DNA of 64,000 nt, from the NCBI GenBank assembly GCA_963700185.1, contig CAVOWP010000030.1:434001-498000 (forward strand), in the 5' to 3' direction. The notes under the pieces were generated by a model, which saw only the letters and a program-made list of their open reading frames with translations, ran no database searches and was not told the DNA's origin. Position 1 is the first letter of the stretch; every line of letters starts with the position of its first letter. The translations under genes and the position numbers were made by a program. Source of the DNA: AP-15 sp963700185. GTDB lineage: Bacteria; Pseudomonadota; Alphaproteobacteria; ATCC43930; CGMCC-115725. Positions 16,071 to 25,916 of the stretch are shown here, in pieces.

Positions 16071-16718
16071 TTACACGCGATTGCGCCGCCGGATCGCACC
16101 GAGCCCGAGAAGGGCGGTACTGAAAAGGACAATAGAGGCGGGCTCGGGGACGCTGTTGCCTGTATAATCGAACGTGATTTGCTGGCCCATGTTCCAGTCC
16201 GACTCATAGGGCAACGTAATCTGGACCATCACGCCGTCCGAGAGCGTTTCGGTCTGTACCAAAGACGCGGCCGACGACAAATACCCCGGCGCTGATGCAG
16301 GGCTCGTGGTCCAAGCCAAATCATCTTTATCTGTGCCGAAGTTCGCATAGTAATTTATGTAGTCGGTGAACGTGACGCTGCCGGTGCCATCCGAGAGGGT
16401 GAAGGTGATCGGTATATCCGCCGCGTTTGTCCCGGAGCCGTTCGGCACCGCGACGAACAGGACTTCACCCGATGTCGCCACGCCCAGAGCCAGAGATTGC
16501 GTTTTGGGATTGGATAACGGGCTCACGAAGCCAAGATTGCTGGTAAATTGGTTTGCGGCTGTTGAGAGCGTCGGCAAGCTACCGGTCTGGTGCGTGGCCG
16601 TGCCCTGGGTCCAGGAGTTTGTCAGCGAAATGGTGGAGGCGGAGGCGGGCTGTGCCACAACCGCCAGAAGCGGAGCGGCTATGAGCGCCGCCGCGATTGT
16701 GATGTGCTTCGGGTTCAT
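16071..16718 (-). CDS. PEP-CTERM sorting-domain protein
   Basis: 215 aa. A TAGGAGATTACG ribosome site precedes the ATG. Signal peptide IAAALIAAPLLAVVAQPASA; beta-rich serine/threonine-rich exported domain; C-terminus SVPEPASIVLFSTALLGLGA followed by IRRRNRV, the complete PEP, transmembrane and basic tripartite signal recognised by exosortase. Such proteins are exported with exopolysaccharide or biofilm systems; the exosortase is outside the window. It converges on another PEP-CTERM gene. Confidence 0.9.
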   Translation of the reverse strand: MNPKHITIAAALIAAPLLAVVAQPASASTISLTNSWTQGTATHQTGSLPTLSTAANQFTSNLGFVSPLSNPKTQSLALGVATSGEVLFVAVPNGSGTNAADIPITFTLSDGTGSVTFTDYINYYANFGTDKDDLAWTTSPASAPGYLSSAASLVQTETLSDGVMVQITLPYESDWNMGQQITFDYTGNSVPEPASIVLFSTALLGLGAIRRRNRV

Positions 16719-16932
16719 CGTAATCTCCTAGAGATTTGTATTACAGACATCACGCAAGCTGCGGGCCACTCCGAAAAACAACGTTTAATCAATGGGATGA
16801 ATGAACCTCCGCCAATATTCCGCTCGGGTCTGTAAGGAGTCTTTACAGAACATATAGAGAACGGCTCTGGAAAAGTCTGCCGCGGTAGAGTCCAGCTGGT
16901 TAATCAATGGCTGACCAACCCGCTGGCCGCCG

Positions 16933-17190
16933 TTAGGCGCCAGTCTCGGGATCGTGCTCGGCCTGGCATTTATCGGTGCGCGCGATTTCGTCCACTTGCC
17001 CGCGCTTGCTTAGCCAATGATACAGTGATCTTCCTCCGCGGCTGTCATAGACGCACCAACCACCGCCTTCGAGTTCAACACACTCCTCGCCGTGGTGACC
17101 ATCGTCATATTGCCACTTCGCCAATGCCCGCTCGCACTGTTGCACGATCGCGAACTGCATCGGCGCAGTCGACCAGTTGCAGTCGACCAT
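16933..17190 (-). CDS. Small hypothetical protein
   Basis: 85 aa from the ATG reading MVDCNWS; an inner ATG (MQFAIVQQ) at 17160 is equally possible. Contains CERALAKWQYDDGHHGEEC and GGGWCVYDSRGG, with four cysteines. No family recognised. The first start lies in a 17-bp tandem repeat, which favours the inner one. Coding status is uncertain. Confidence 0.4.
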   Translation of the reverse strand: MVDCNWSTAPMQFAIVQQCERALAKWQYDDGHHGEECVELEGGGWCVYDSRGGRSLYHWLSKRGQVDEIARTDKCQAEHDPETGA

Positions 17191-17211
17191 TGTATGCAGT
17201 CGACCATTGTA
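17178..17211. repeat. 17-bp tandem repeat, two copies
   Basis: TGCAGTCGACCATTGTA occurs twice head to tail, with a partial third match just before it. It overlaps the possible start of the small hypothetical gene. Confidence 0.8.
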
Positions 17212-17451
17212 TAAGGGCAAAGCGCCCAAAAAAGAGGGACGGCGCAGGCGAGCCTGACGGCTGTCGCGCAGCTTGAGGATCACAGCAGGAAATCCCTGCG
17301 CCAGTGCGTGCGCATCAGCCGAGCACCAATCGTGAATCTTCAGGATGGTCGTTTCGGGCCGGGAGAGCTTTCGTTAAAGCTGGCGGCTGGCTCGCGCTTG
17401 TCTTGCCATTCGAGTGGCGTCGGATTGAAGAGTTTTGCTTCGCCGGTCCGG

Positions 17452-17841
17452 TTACAGTGAGGGATGCCAGGTGCCGCCGACGAAGAAGGCCTCGCCCTCA
17501 CCCGGCCACGCCGGCATCGTCGCCCCGATCACGTCGAGCGGCTCGTCGCCGTCGCAACGGAACTGAAAATATGTGCCGGTCGGTATCGTCAGCGAAACGC
17601 CGGAGGCGAGCTCGACGATCTGTTCGTCGTCGCCGAGCTTGCGCCACATCCGTCCGCGGCCCGAGGTGACATACCAGACTTCCTCGACCGTGCGATGGGC
17701 GACCGCCTTCGAGACGGCATTCGGCGGCAGCGAAAAAACCGCGAGGCCGCCGCGCGGGAGCTGGCACAGCACCCGCACTTCCGAGCCGTCCGGCGCAATC
17801 GCGTCCGGCGTGCTGCTAATGCGCTTGGTTGTGAATTTCAC
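17452..17841 (-). CDS. Cupin-domain protein
   Basis: 129 aa, GTG start sharing a GTGA overlap with the stop of the amidohydrolase gene. Single cupin barrel: AVAHRTVEEVWYVTSGRG, then SLTIPTGTYFQFRC and GTWHPSL. The canonical first-motif GxHxHxxE is reduced to HRTVEE, so metal binding is uncertain. The translational coupling suggests a shared job with the amidohydrolase, such as decarboxylation or isomerisation of an aromatic ring-cleavage product (inference). Confidence 0.82.
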   Translation of the reverse strand: MKFTTKRISSTPDAIAPDGSEVRVLCQLPRGGLAVFSLPPNAVSKAVAHRTVEEVWYVTSGRGRMWRKLGDDEQIVELASGVSLTIPTGTYFQFRCDGDEPLDVIGATMPAWPGEGEAFFVGGTWHPSL

Positions 17842-18978
17842 GCCAGCCCGTAGAGCTTCGCCGCGTTGTCCCGGGTCAGCTTCTGGCGCATCTCCGGCGA
17901 TAGGTTCTTCATCTGGCGCTCGATCGCGGCGCGCGAGTTCGGCCAGACGCTGTCGGGGTGCGGGTAGTCGGACGCCCACAGCAAATGCCCGTCGCCGAAG
18001 AACGGGATCAGCGACATCGCGGCTTCGTCCTCCTGGAAGGTCGCGTAGATCTGGCGCTTGAAGAGCTCGGAGGGCTTGGTTTCGAGCGCGATGCCGCCCT
18101 TGTCGGCCCAGAACTCCTTCGCCTCCCACAGCCGCCAATGTCGGTAGTCGAGCTCCTGGACAAGCCAGGGCAGCCAGCCGGTGCCGGCCTCGGCCATGAC
18201 CATGCGCAGCTTCGGGTGGCGTTCGAGGATGCCCCAGGCGAACAGATCGACAAACGGCTCGAGGAAATTGCCCATGAAAAATTTGGTGTTCTCGAAGACG
18301 CTCGCCGGCTTGCCCGCCACGCGGCTGCCCGGTTTGCCGACAAACACGGTGATGTGCCAGGAGAGGATGATGCCGGTCTCTTCGAGCAGCGACCATGAGC
18401 GGCTCCCAGGCCGGATCGTCGAGCTTTGGCGTGATGTTGGCGATCATCAGGTTGACCTGGCGCACGCCGCCCTTGGCGGCGAGCCGGCGCAGTTCCGCCA
18501 CCGCCCTGTCCGGCGTTTCCGGCAGCATCGGGACGCCGATCAGCCGGTTCGGCGCCGCCGCGCAGAATTCCAAGAGCCAGTCATTGTAGACGCGGTAGCA
18601 TGCCTCGCGCAGCACCGGGTCTTCGGTCGAGATCTGGAAGATCGGCCCGAAGATGACCTGCGTCTCGACCCCGTCGCGGTCCATGTCGGCGAGCCGCAAC
18701 TCGGCGACCGCCGGGCGCCTCGCGCTCTGGTCGTAGATCTGCGCGCGATCGAACGCGTTGTAGAGCGGCTTGACCGGCCGCGCGCCGTCGGTCGCAGTCT
18801 GCTTTCCGGACCAGCTGCCCCAGACCTTGCCGTCGCAGATCCACACGGCCTGGCCGTCGCGCTCCTCGATACGAGGCGCCCGATCACGCAATTCGGCCGG
18901 CAGTCGCGTCAGCCACAAATCCGCCGGCAATTGCCCCAGATCCATATGGTCGTCGCAAGAAATCAGCCGATCCGCCAT
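17838..18978 (-). pseudogene. Amidohydrolase-2 (ACMSD-like) family enzyme with one frameshift
   Basis: GGTGAGGAG precedes the ATG reading MADRLISCDDHMDLGQ. The metal-dependent TIM-barrel enzyme is recognisable from CDDHMDL at the start, RLIGVPMLP, SWHITVFVG, LRMVMAEAGTGWLPWL, and at the end LLWASDYPHPDSVW with the family's SDYPH(P)D metal/catalytic aspartate. One extra base near 18394 (between LMVAA and EETGIILSWH) splits it into two frames. There is no nonsense codon, so a sequencing insertion is quite possible and the gene may be intact in nature. It is coupled to the downstream cupin. Confidence 0.82.
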
Positions 18979-19170
18979 TTTGTTCTCCTCACCTCGACCG
19001 CACCACCGAGGTTTATCACATCCTAGAGGCTCGGGGTGGACCAAAACCACGGCGATCGGTCGCCAATATTCGTAGCAAGCCCGGCCAAGACGAAACCAGG
19101 GGGCGATTTCCCGTCGATCAGGCCGCAAAACTTTCCCTGCTTACGCGGAGGGAGGTCGCTGGCGCTGATT
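18979..19170. other. Intergenic region
   Basis: About 190 bp between the stop of ku and the start of the amidohydrolase gene; no gene, hairpin or repeat noticed. Confidence 0.5.
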
Positions 19171-20097
19171 TCAGGAAGCGCGCTTGCGTCGCTTCGGTGC
19201 CTCGGCGGGCTCCGCTTTGGGCTTGTCTGCGAGCCCGCCACGGACCGGCAGAAGTAGACGCTTCTGAGCTCTCGATGATTTCGCCGTGCGCGAGCGTGCC
19301 TTACCGCCGGTCTTTTCCGCCTCCTCCTCGGCCAGACTACGCTTCAGCGCGTCCATTAAATTGATCACCTGGGCCGCCTTGCGCTCGGGCGGGCGCTCCG
19401 ATAATTGGCCGGCGAGCTTTGTGATCAGCTCTTTCAATGCGGCTTGATAATGGTCGACGAATTTTTCGGGCTCGAATTTCCGGGTTCGTCGCGCGATGAT
19501 CTGCTCCATGATCGCGAGCTCGTCCTCGGCGGCGGGCTCATCGGGAATTGCATCGAAGAACTCGTCGGCGGCGCGGACCTCTTCCGGAAACCGCAAGACA
19601 TTGACGAGCAGACCCTTGCCGTATGGGCGGATCGCGACGATCCGCTCGCGCGTGTTGATGACGACTTGCCCGATTGCAGCCTTGCCGCTGTCGCGCAGCG
19701 CATCCCGGATCACGCGGTAGCCGTCTTCGGCGAGACTGCCGTCCGGGAGGAGGTAATAGGGGGTGTCGACGTATACCGGGTCGACGGCGTCGGCATCGAC
19801 GAATTCGGCGATATCGATCGTATCGGTCGTCTCGAGGCGCAGTTTCTCCAGATCGGCCGGCTCGACCGTTACATAGCGGCCCTTCTGGTACTCGTAGCCC
19901 TTGACGATCTCACCACTGTCGACCGGACCGAGCCCCGGCACCACATTCTGATAGCGCACGCGCTCGCCCGAGGGTTCGCGTATCCGGTGGAAATGGATGC
20001 GCTCCTTTTCGGTGGTCGCCGAGTAGAGACGAACCGCGATCGTCACCAGCGAAAGGTTGAGGAATCCGGTCCAGTAGGGTCGGGCCGCAGCGGCCAT
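19171..20097 (-). CDS. ku: Ku domain protein, bacterial non-homologous end joining
   Basis: 308 aa. Opens ARPYWTGFLNLSLVTIAVRLY, the hallmark of bacterial Ku, followed by the ring domain (NVVPGLGPVDSGEIVKGYEY, ERIVAIRPYGKGLLVNVLR) and the C-terminal helical segment (VDHYQAALKELITKLAGQ). The lysine/arginine-rich tail ending KRRKRAS matches the extended basic tails that bind DNA and the ligase LigD. Ku dimers thread onto double-strand ends and recruit LigD, which is not in this window. Confidence 0.95.
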   Translation of the reverse strand: MAAAARPYWTGFLNLSLVTIAVRLYSATTEKERIHFHRIREPSGERVRYQNVVPGLGPVDSGEIVKGYEYQKGRYVTVEPADLEKLRLETTDTIDIAEFVDADAVDPVYVDTPYYLLPDGSLAEDGYRVIRDALRDSGKAAIGQVVINTRERIVAIRPYGKGLLVNVLRFPEEVRAADEFFDAIPDEPAAEDELAIMEQIIARRTRKFEPEKFVDHYQAALKELITKLAGQLSERPPERKAAQVINLMDALKRSLAEEEAEKTGGKARSRTAKSSRAQKRLLLPVRGGLADKPKAEPAEAPKRRKRAS

Positions 20098-20163
20098 CGT
20101 CGATCTCCTCGATCACCGAATCAACGATCTGGCCGGCGGCCTGTTCTGGTGCTGCGGTGAGGG

Positions 20164-20664
20164 TTAGGACGCGTTCCCGAAGATCGGGTAGATCACGCGG
20201 TCGCCCGGCTCGATGCCCAGCCGCGACGCGGTCCCGCCGTTCAACTCGATGACGGCGCGGACCGGCGCCGCCGCAGCGATCACGTCGAGCGACTGAGGCA
20301 CGGCGCGCTGATGAATGTTGACGATACGGCCCTGCGCATCGACGAACAGCATATCGAGCGGGATCAATGTGTTGCGCATCCACATCGTCGCCACGGTCGG
20401 CTGCTTGTAGTCGAACAGCATGCCGGCATCCGGCGCCAGGCTCGTCCGGAACATCAGACCCTGCGTCATCTGCGCCGGTGTTTCGGCGAGCTCCACTTTG
20501 AACCGGTGCGGGCCGGTCGCGCTGACTATCGTCAGTTCCGAGGTCGGAAACTGTTGGAGATCGGCGCCGACCGAGAACCGGGATAGACCGGTCAGAAACG
20601 GAACCAGTATCGGCAACAGCGCACGGCGTGAGATCATCGGGTTTAAGGGACTCTTGAAATTCAT
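20164..20664 (-). CDS. DUF192 family exported protein
   Basis: 166 aa; an inner ATG (MISRRALLP) would still leave the signal peptide LLPILVPFLTGLSRFSVGA. The DUF192 core is clear: AETPAQMTQGLMFR, GMLFDY, TVATMWMRNTLIPLDMLFVD, AVIELNGGTASRLGIEPGD. Structures of the family exist, but the function is unknown. It lies 66 bp after ku and may be transcribed separately from it, as ku has its own start region. Confidence 0.9.
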   Translation of the reverse strand: MNFKSPLNPMISRRALLPILVPFLTGLSRFSVGADLQQFPTSELTIVSATGPHRFKVELAETPAQMTQGLMFRTSLAPDAGMLFDYKQPTVATMWMRNTLIPLDMLFVDAQGRIVNIHQRAVPQSLDVIAAAAPVRAVIELNGGTASRLGIEPGDRVIYPIFGNAS

Positions 20665-20807
20665 TCCGGGCCTTTCCGGGCGGGTGAGGTCCGAAATTAC
20701 GGTTACCGGGAATTCGCGGCGCCGGTCAACCAGCGGGAAGACGCGCCAGGGAAGTTCGCCTTGTCGCGAAATGCGGCTGCCGCTAGGTTCTCCTCGGCCC
20801 GGCCGTC
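20665..20807. promoter_or_regulatory. Divergent intergenic region, DUF192 and antiporter
   Basis: 143 bp separating two divergent starts, so it must hold both promoters; no consensus boxes can be assigned with confidence. Confidence 0.35.
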
Positions 20808-23294
20808 ATGACCGATACCATCCAGACCGTTTTTGTCGTTACCGCCCTGCTTGGGCTGGTCAGCCTGTTGCTGCCGTTAGCCGAGCGGCTGTCAATTCCT
20901 TATACCGTCTTGCTTGCCGTAGTGGGGATCGCGATCGGCGGTGTCGCCAACCTCCCGTTCGCTTCCCACCCCGGGAATATCATCAGCGATGTCGTAAGCT
21001 GGCTCCACGATTTCGGGCTCAGTGCCAAGTCGCTCCTCTATGTTTTTCTACCGGCATTGCTGTTCGAGGCAGCGCTGAACGTCGATGTGCGTCAGCTGAG
21101 CGACGAGGTCGGGCCGGTTCTCCTTCTCGCCGTCATCGGCGTAATCGTCTGCACCTTTGTCGTCGGGCTCGCCTTGTGGCCCATTTCTTCGGTCGGGATC
21201 CTTGCCTGCGTCATTCTGGGAGCGATCATCGCGACCACCGACCCGGTTGCGGTGGTCGGGATTTTCCACGACATAGGGGCGCCGCGCCGCCTGTCGACCT
21301 TGGTGCAGGGCGAGAGCCTGTTCAACGACGCCGCGGCAATCGCGATCTACTCGCTGGCTGTCGCGATGCTCGCCGGCGATCGGCCCGCGAACCCGTTGGA
21401 CGGGCTCGTCACCTTTGCGCGCCAATTCGGCGGTGGTCTTGCCGTCGGTTATGTTGCCGGTTGGGCCGTCACCCTGTTCGTCCCGACCTTGCGCGCGAGC
21501 CGGTTGGCCGAGGCAACGCTGACCATCGCCTTCGCTTATGTGATCTTCGTCGTTTGCGATCACTACATCGACGTCTCCGGGGTCGTGGCCGTCGCCTCCG
21601 CAGCGCTGGCCGTCAGCGCCGGCGGCCGGCGCCGCTTGTCGCCGTCGAATTGGGAAAGCCTCGTTGTCACTTGGGAGCAGTTGGCCTTCTGGGCGAGCTC
21701 GCTGATTTTCTTGTTCGCGGCGATGCGGACGCCCGAGCTTCTCGCAAGGGCGAGCTGGGCCGATCTGGGCTTGCTGGTCGCGCTGGTCGCCGCGGCCCTC
21801 CTCGCTCGGGCGGTGACGCTGTACGGTCTGATCCCGATGCTCAGTTTCGCCGGGATCGCAAAGCCGATCGATCGCGACCACAAGCTCGTGATGCTATGGG
21901 GAGGCATGCGCGGAGCGGTTTCTCTCGCATTGGCGCTCGCCGCAGCCGAGAACACCGCGCTACCCCCCGAGGTTCGTCAGTTCGTCGGCATTCTCGCCAC
22001 CGGTTTTGTATTGTTCACGCTGCTGGTGACCGCGCCGACCATGCGGCCCTTGATGCGCCTCCTCAAAATCAGCAGCCTGGCTCCGGCGGAAGTCGCGGTC
22101 AGCCAGCGCGTGATCGGACTTTCCCTTTCGTCTATCCCGCAGGAAATCGAGACCGTCGGACGGCAGCATCAGATTTCGCCCGAGATCGTCGCCGAGGTGG
22201 CAAAGCTCTATGACGGCGATGGCCGCGAGCCCGCTGGAGCGGCGGTCGAGAATGCCGAACTTCCCGCCGAGCTGAGGGAGCGGGCAGCGCTCTATGTTCT
22301 GGCCGATCGCGAGCAGGAATTCTGTCTCGATTATTTCGAGAGCCGGACCGTGTCGCGGCGGGTGGCGGCCAACCTTCTCGCTCACGCGGCAAGGCTCCGG
22401 GACGGTGCGCACAGCGACGGTGTCGCCGGTTACCAGAAGGCGGGGAGTCGGATTCTTGCCTTCAACAGGGCGTTGCGTTTGTCACGCGCGATCCATCATC
22501 GGATCGGCATTGCGCGGCCTCTCGCGCGGCTGCTCGGAGACCGGTTCGAGGTCCAGCTGGCGGCGCGTTTCGTTCTGCAGAACGTGATCGCGTTCAATCG
22601 CGATCAGATCGAAGAAGTGTTCGGCGCCGGCCCGAGGGCGGCAATGGCGGAACAGCTCGACCGACGATTCGGCGCGATCGATCGCGCGATCGCCGCGCTG
22701 AAGCTGCAATATCCGACCTATGCGCGTCAGCTCGAAGTGCAGTATCTCGCCCGCCTGGCGGCGCGCCTGGAGGAGGAGCGGTACCGCAGATTGCGCGCCG
22801 AATCGATCATCAACCAAGACATGTACGAGGATCTGCAACGCAAATTGCGGCCGCGGCGCCGTGCCGTCGAGGTGCATCCGACCCTCGATCTCGGCTTGAA
22901 GCGCGAGGATCTGGTCGGCCGGGTCGCGATGTTCGCGGCGCTCGATGCAAAGACCCGGCGCTCTGTCGCCCGCATGCTGCGGCCGCGCCTGGCGGTGCCG
23001 GACGAAGTCATCGTCAAGAAGGGAGAACGTGGCGACGCGATGTATTTCATCTCTTCGGGCGCGGTAGAAGTGCGGATCGCACCTACCTCCGTTCAGCTCG
23101 GCAGCGGCGATTTTTTCGGTGAGCTCGCGCTGCTGGTCGCCGACCGCCGCACCGCCGACGTCGTGGCCCTCGGATATTGCCAGCTGCTGGGTCTAGCAGC
23201 ACGAGATCTTCATCGTCTCTTCGGGACGGAGCCGGCCCTGCGCGACCAGATCCACGCCGTCGCCCAGGCGCGCACCGCGGCAGCGGAAACGTGA
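20808..23294 (+). CDS. CPA1 Na+/H+ antiporter with C-terminal cyclic-nucleotide-binding domain
   Basis: 828 aa. About 12 membrane segments occupy residues 1-420, with the CPA1 signatures FLPALLFEAALNVD, ILGAIIATTDPVAVVGIF and GMRGAVSLALALA. A long cytoplasmic helical region follows, then a CRP-type cNMP domain near residues 705-820 (FISSGAVEVRI, GSGDFFGELALL, RRTADVVAL). It exchanges sodium or potassium for protons at the inner membrane; the nucleotide domain suggests gating by cAMP or cGMP. Its TGA shares a base with the ATG of the following lyase. Confidence 0.93.
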   Translation: MTDTIQTVFVVTALLGLVSLLLPLAERLSIPYTVLLAVVGIAIGGVANLPFASHPGNIISDVVSWLHDFGLSAKSLLYVFLPALLFEAALNVDVRQLSDEVGPVLLLAVIGVIVCTFVVGLALWPISSVGILACVILGAIIATTDPVAVVGIFHDIGAPRRLSTLVQGESLFNDAAAIAIYSLAVAMLAGDRPANPLDGLVTFARQFGGGLAVGYVAGWAVTLFVPTLRASRLAEATLTIAFAYVIFVVCDHYIDVSGVVAVASAALAVSAGGRRRLSPSNWESLVVTWEQLAFWASSLIFLFAAMRTPELLARASWADLGLLVALVAAALLARAVTLYGLIPMLSFAGIAKPIDRDHKLVMLWGGMRGAVSLALALAAAENTALPPEVRQFVGILATGFVLFTLLVTAPTMRPLMRLLKISSLAPAEVAVSQRVIGLSLSSIPQEIETVGRQHQISPEIVAEVAKLYDGDGREPAGAAVENAELPAELRERAALYVLADREQEFCLDYFESRTVSRRVAANLLAHAARLRDGAHSDGVAGYQKAGSRILAFNRALRLSRAIHHRIGIARPLARLLGDRFEVQLAARFVLQNVIAFNRDQIEEVFGAGPRAAMAEQLDRRFGAIDRAIAALKLQYPTYARQLEVQYLARLAARLEEERYRRLRAESIINQDMYEDLQRKLRPRRRAVEVHPTLDLGLKREDLVGRVAMFAALDAKTRRSVARMLRPRLAVPDEVIVKKGERGDAMYFISSGAVEVRIAPTSVQLGSGDFFGELALLVADRRTADVVALGYCQLLGLAARDLHRLFGTEPALRDQIHAVAQARTAAAET

Positions 23295-24437
23295 TGAGCC
23301 GCAAAACGCTGCATCCCGCCACCCTTGCCGCGCAGGCGCTGGGCTCGACCGACGCGTCGACCGGTGCCGTGGTCTTGCCGATCCACACGGCGACGACGTT
23401 CGTGCGCGATCCCGACAACCAATACCGGCGAGGCCGCGGCTACGGACGCGCCGACAACCCGACCTACGACCAGCCGCAGGCATTGTTGACCGCACTCGAA
23501 GGCGGCGCGGCGACCTTGTTGTTCTCCTCCGGCATGGCGGCCGCCGCCGCCGTTTTCCAGTGCCTTCCGCGAGATGCCCATGTCGTGGCGCCCCGGGTCA
23601 TGTATTGGGGATTGCGCAGCTGGCTGAAGAATTTCGCCGAGGCGTGGGGGATCGCGGTCGATTTCGTCGATGCGACCTCGCTCGACGCGATGCGTGATGC
23701 GGTGCGCCCGGACCGGACGCGCCTCATATGGATCGAGACCCCGGCGAACCCGCTGTGGTCGGTCACCGACATCGCCGGGGCGGCCGAAATCGCGCACTCC
23801 GTCGGCGCCCTGCTCGCTGTCGACAGCACCGTCGCGACCCCGGTATTGACCCGGCCATTGGCGCTCGGCGCCGACCTCGTCATGCATTCTGCGACAAAAT
23901 ACCTGAACGGCCACAGCGATGTGATCGCCGGGACCTTGACGACGGCACGCGAGGATCGCATTTTGGGCGCGGTTGCGCGCGGCACGCAGCAGCGGCGGCG
24001 CGATCCTCGGCAGCTTCGAAGCCTATCTTCTGCTGCGCGGCATGCGAACCTTGTTCCCGCGAATCGAGCGCGCCTGCCGCTCGGCCCAGCAAATCGCCGA
24101 GGCGCTGTCGCAAAATCCGCGGGTGCTGAACGTGCTCTACCCTGGGCTGCCGAGACATCCCGGTCACGCCGTCGCTGCGCGCCAGATGACCGGCGGGTTC
24201 GGCGGCATGCTCAGCGTGCGCGTTCACGGCGGCGCCGAAGCCGCGATCGCCGCAGCGGCGCGCGTCGAAATCTGGAAACGGGCGACCTCGCTCGGCGGTG
24301 TCGAGAGCTTGATCGAGCACCGCGCCTCGGTCGAAGGCGCCGACAGCCCCGCCCCGCCCGACCTGCTGCGCCTCTCGGTCGGGATCGAGGACCCGGGCGA
24401 TTTGATTGCCGACCTCGAATCGGCGCTCGGCGGGTGA
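23294..24437 (+). pseudogene. Cys/Met-metabolism PLP lyase (cystathionine beta-lyase-like) with one frameshift
   Basis: Trans-sulfuration family: TGAVVLPIHTATTFVRD, YGRADNPTYDQ, LFSSGMAAAAAV, ETPANPLWSV and the PLP lysine in HSATKYLNGHSDVIAG. One extra base near 23985 separates this from SGGAILGSFEAYLLLRGMRT and the intact C-terminal domain ending DLIADLESALGG. About 380 aa when joined, the usual length. The two halves are otherwise unblemished, so the shift may be technical. Known enzymes cleave cystathionine to homocysteine or form methionine precursors. Start overlaps the antiporter stop by one base. Confidence 0.85.
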
Positions 24438-24560
24438 GACGGGCCACAGCGCTTCAAACGCGCTTCAGATTCACCATATTTCGGCTGGTAACTCCTGAGA
24501 AAAAGCCTGCGAACGGTTGCGGCTCGTTGCTTGTGCAGTCGAACCGCGTAATATTAACGA

Positions 24561-24806
24561 ATGTCTGCAACTGGCGCCGATCCTCAATCGGAGCGCACGC
24601 AGCTCCGCCGAGAGAGCCGAACCTGGGGGCTGATCCGCAGGACGCTCCCCCTCGGCAGATCGATCGGCTCTCTGTTCTATCTGATATCGATCGGGCTGAT
24701 AGCCGGCTGGATCGTCGCGGTTTTCTTTGGCACCAGCCTTTACTTTCTCATGCCCCGGCCGGCGAAACTGGAGCCCGGTGTGAACCCAGGCAGCACCAGA
24801 CCTTAA
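24561..24806 (+). CDS. Small single-pass membrane protein
   Basis: 81 aa with a positively charged N-terminal half and one membrane helix (SLFYLISIGLIAGWIVAVFF). No family recognised. Only a weak ribosome site (ACGA) precedes the ATG. Confidence 0.5.
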   Translation: MSATGADPQSERTQLRRESRTWGLIRRTLPLGRSIGSLFYLISIGLIAGWIVAVFFGTSLYFLMPRPAKLEPGVNPGSTRP

Positions 24807-25284
24807 TGCTTCATCAGCGGAAACACCTTCGCTAATGGAAGCAACGAGCACGCTGGACCGGCTTTCCAGCCCGCCACCCCTCGAGCCGCCTCAACCGATG
24901 GGCGATGCGGCAGCGGATAAGGATCGGCCCGTCGTTGCGCCCGGGAGCCAAATTGCCGCCAATGTAAATCCGCGACCGATGCCGGCCGAGGCGACAATCG
25001 CCCACAGTGACCGAAGAGCCTCCAGGGCAAGCGACTGACGGTGGAGCTCGGCACTATCTTCTGCGGCCGCCGGTGAAGCGGCCCCGATGCTCGCGCCTCA
25101 AAGTCAGCCTTCCACTGCGCCCGAACCGCGGGGCGCCTCGCTATCCTCCCACTCTCTATCATCTCGCAAGCCGCTCGAGCGGCGACCCTCAAATACCCGA
25201 ACGGCACAGCCGCATGCCCCAGTGAGCGCAATTGAAGACGTGTTGCAGAAGCATTCCCGTCTTCTCAAGTGAGGGATTTGCGGG
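24807..25284. other. Gene-poor stretch
   Basis: About 480 bp with several overlapping open frames on both strands, none with a ribosome site or recognisable protein. I see no repeat or terminator. Confidence 0.45.
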
Positions 25285-25790
25285 ATGCTGAAGACACTCG
25301 ATCGTCCCGACCGGGAGCTCGTGGAAAGGGCGCAAGAGGCGGCTGCCCGAGCCTATGCCCCCTATTCGCTCTTTGCGGTGGGTGCGGCCGTACGCAGCAA
25401 ATCGGGAGCGATCTATGCCGCCGCGAACCTCGAGAACGCCTCCTCAGGCCTGACGATCTGCGCCGAGGCAGCCGCTCTGAGCCTGGCCAATTCCGCGGGC
25501 GAGCCCGAGATCGATGCGATTGCGGTAGTGGGCTTCAATTTCACAGAGAGGCGGCCGGCGCCTCGCGGTTAGTTGCGCCTTGCGGGTCGTGCCGCCAACT
25601 CATCGCCGAGGCCGCGCAGCGAGCGAACGGCAACGTGCGCGTAATCTGTTGTAATGGCGAACTCAGCAGCATCGCCGTCTGGACCGATAGCCGAATTATT
25701 GCCGAACGCCTTTGGACCCGAGAATTTGGCGGTCGAGCCGACAATGGCCGGCGTTGCGGGAAGAGTTGCGCGCGTGCGTCGGGCGGCTGA
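25285..25790 (+). pseudogene. cdd: Cytidine deaminase, broken by two frameshifts
   Basis: The zinc-binding motifs are intact but in different frames: ARAYAPYSLFAVGAAV, then TICAEAAAL (Cys ligand and proton-shuttling Glu), then after a shift near 25560 LVAPCGSCRQLIAEA (Pro-Cys-x-x-Cys), and after a second near 25690 IAELLPNAFGPENL, the normal C-terminus. The first shift restores as a missing base or two extra ones; the second as one extra base. The enzyme would deaminate cytidine to uridine for pyrimidine salvage. The right boundary is approximate. All catalytic parts survive, so technical error is plausible. Confidence 0.8.
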
Positions 25791-25916
25791 TCGCGATCCG
25801 CAAAAAGCAATAGTCAGCTCCAGTCGCGGGCGTCGCGGATGCCGCGGTCGTATTTGCCTGTGGACTCCCGGCGGCTATAGTCGATTGCGTTGCTCATTCC
25901 CTGTCGAGGGGCGCAA

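Noticed and set aside
19171..20097. Ku next to DUF192 as a DNA-repair operon
   Set aside because: DUF192 is exported; adjacency alone does not support a repair role.
24803..25231. Minus-strand 142-codon frame
   Set aside because: No ribosome site, Arg/Ala-rich composition and no domain.
25285..25790. Programmed frameshifting in cytidine deaminase
   Set aside because: Two shifts in opposite senses without slippery heptamers or pseudoknots; error or decay is simpler.
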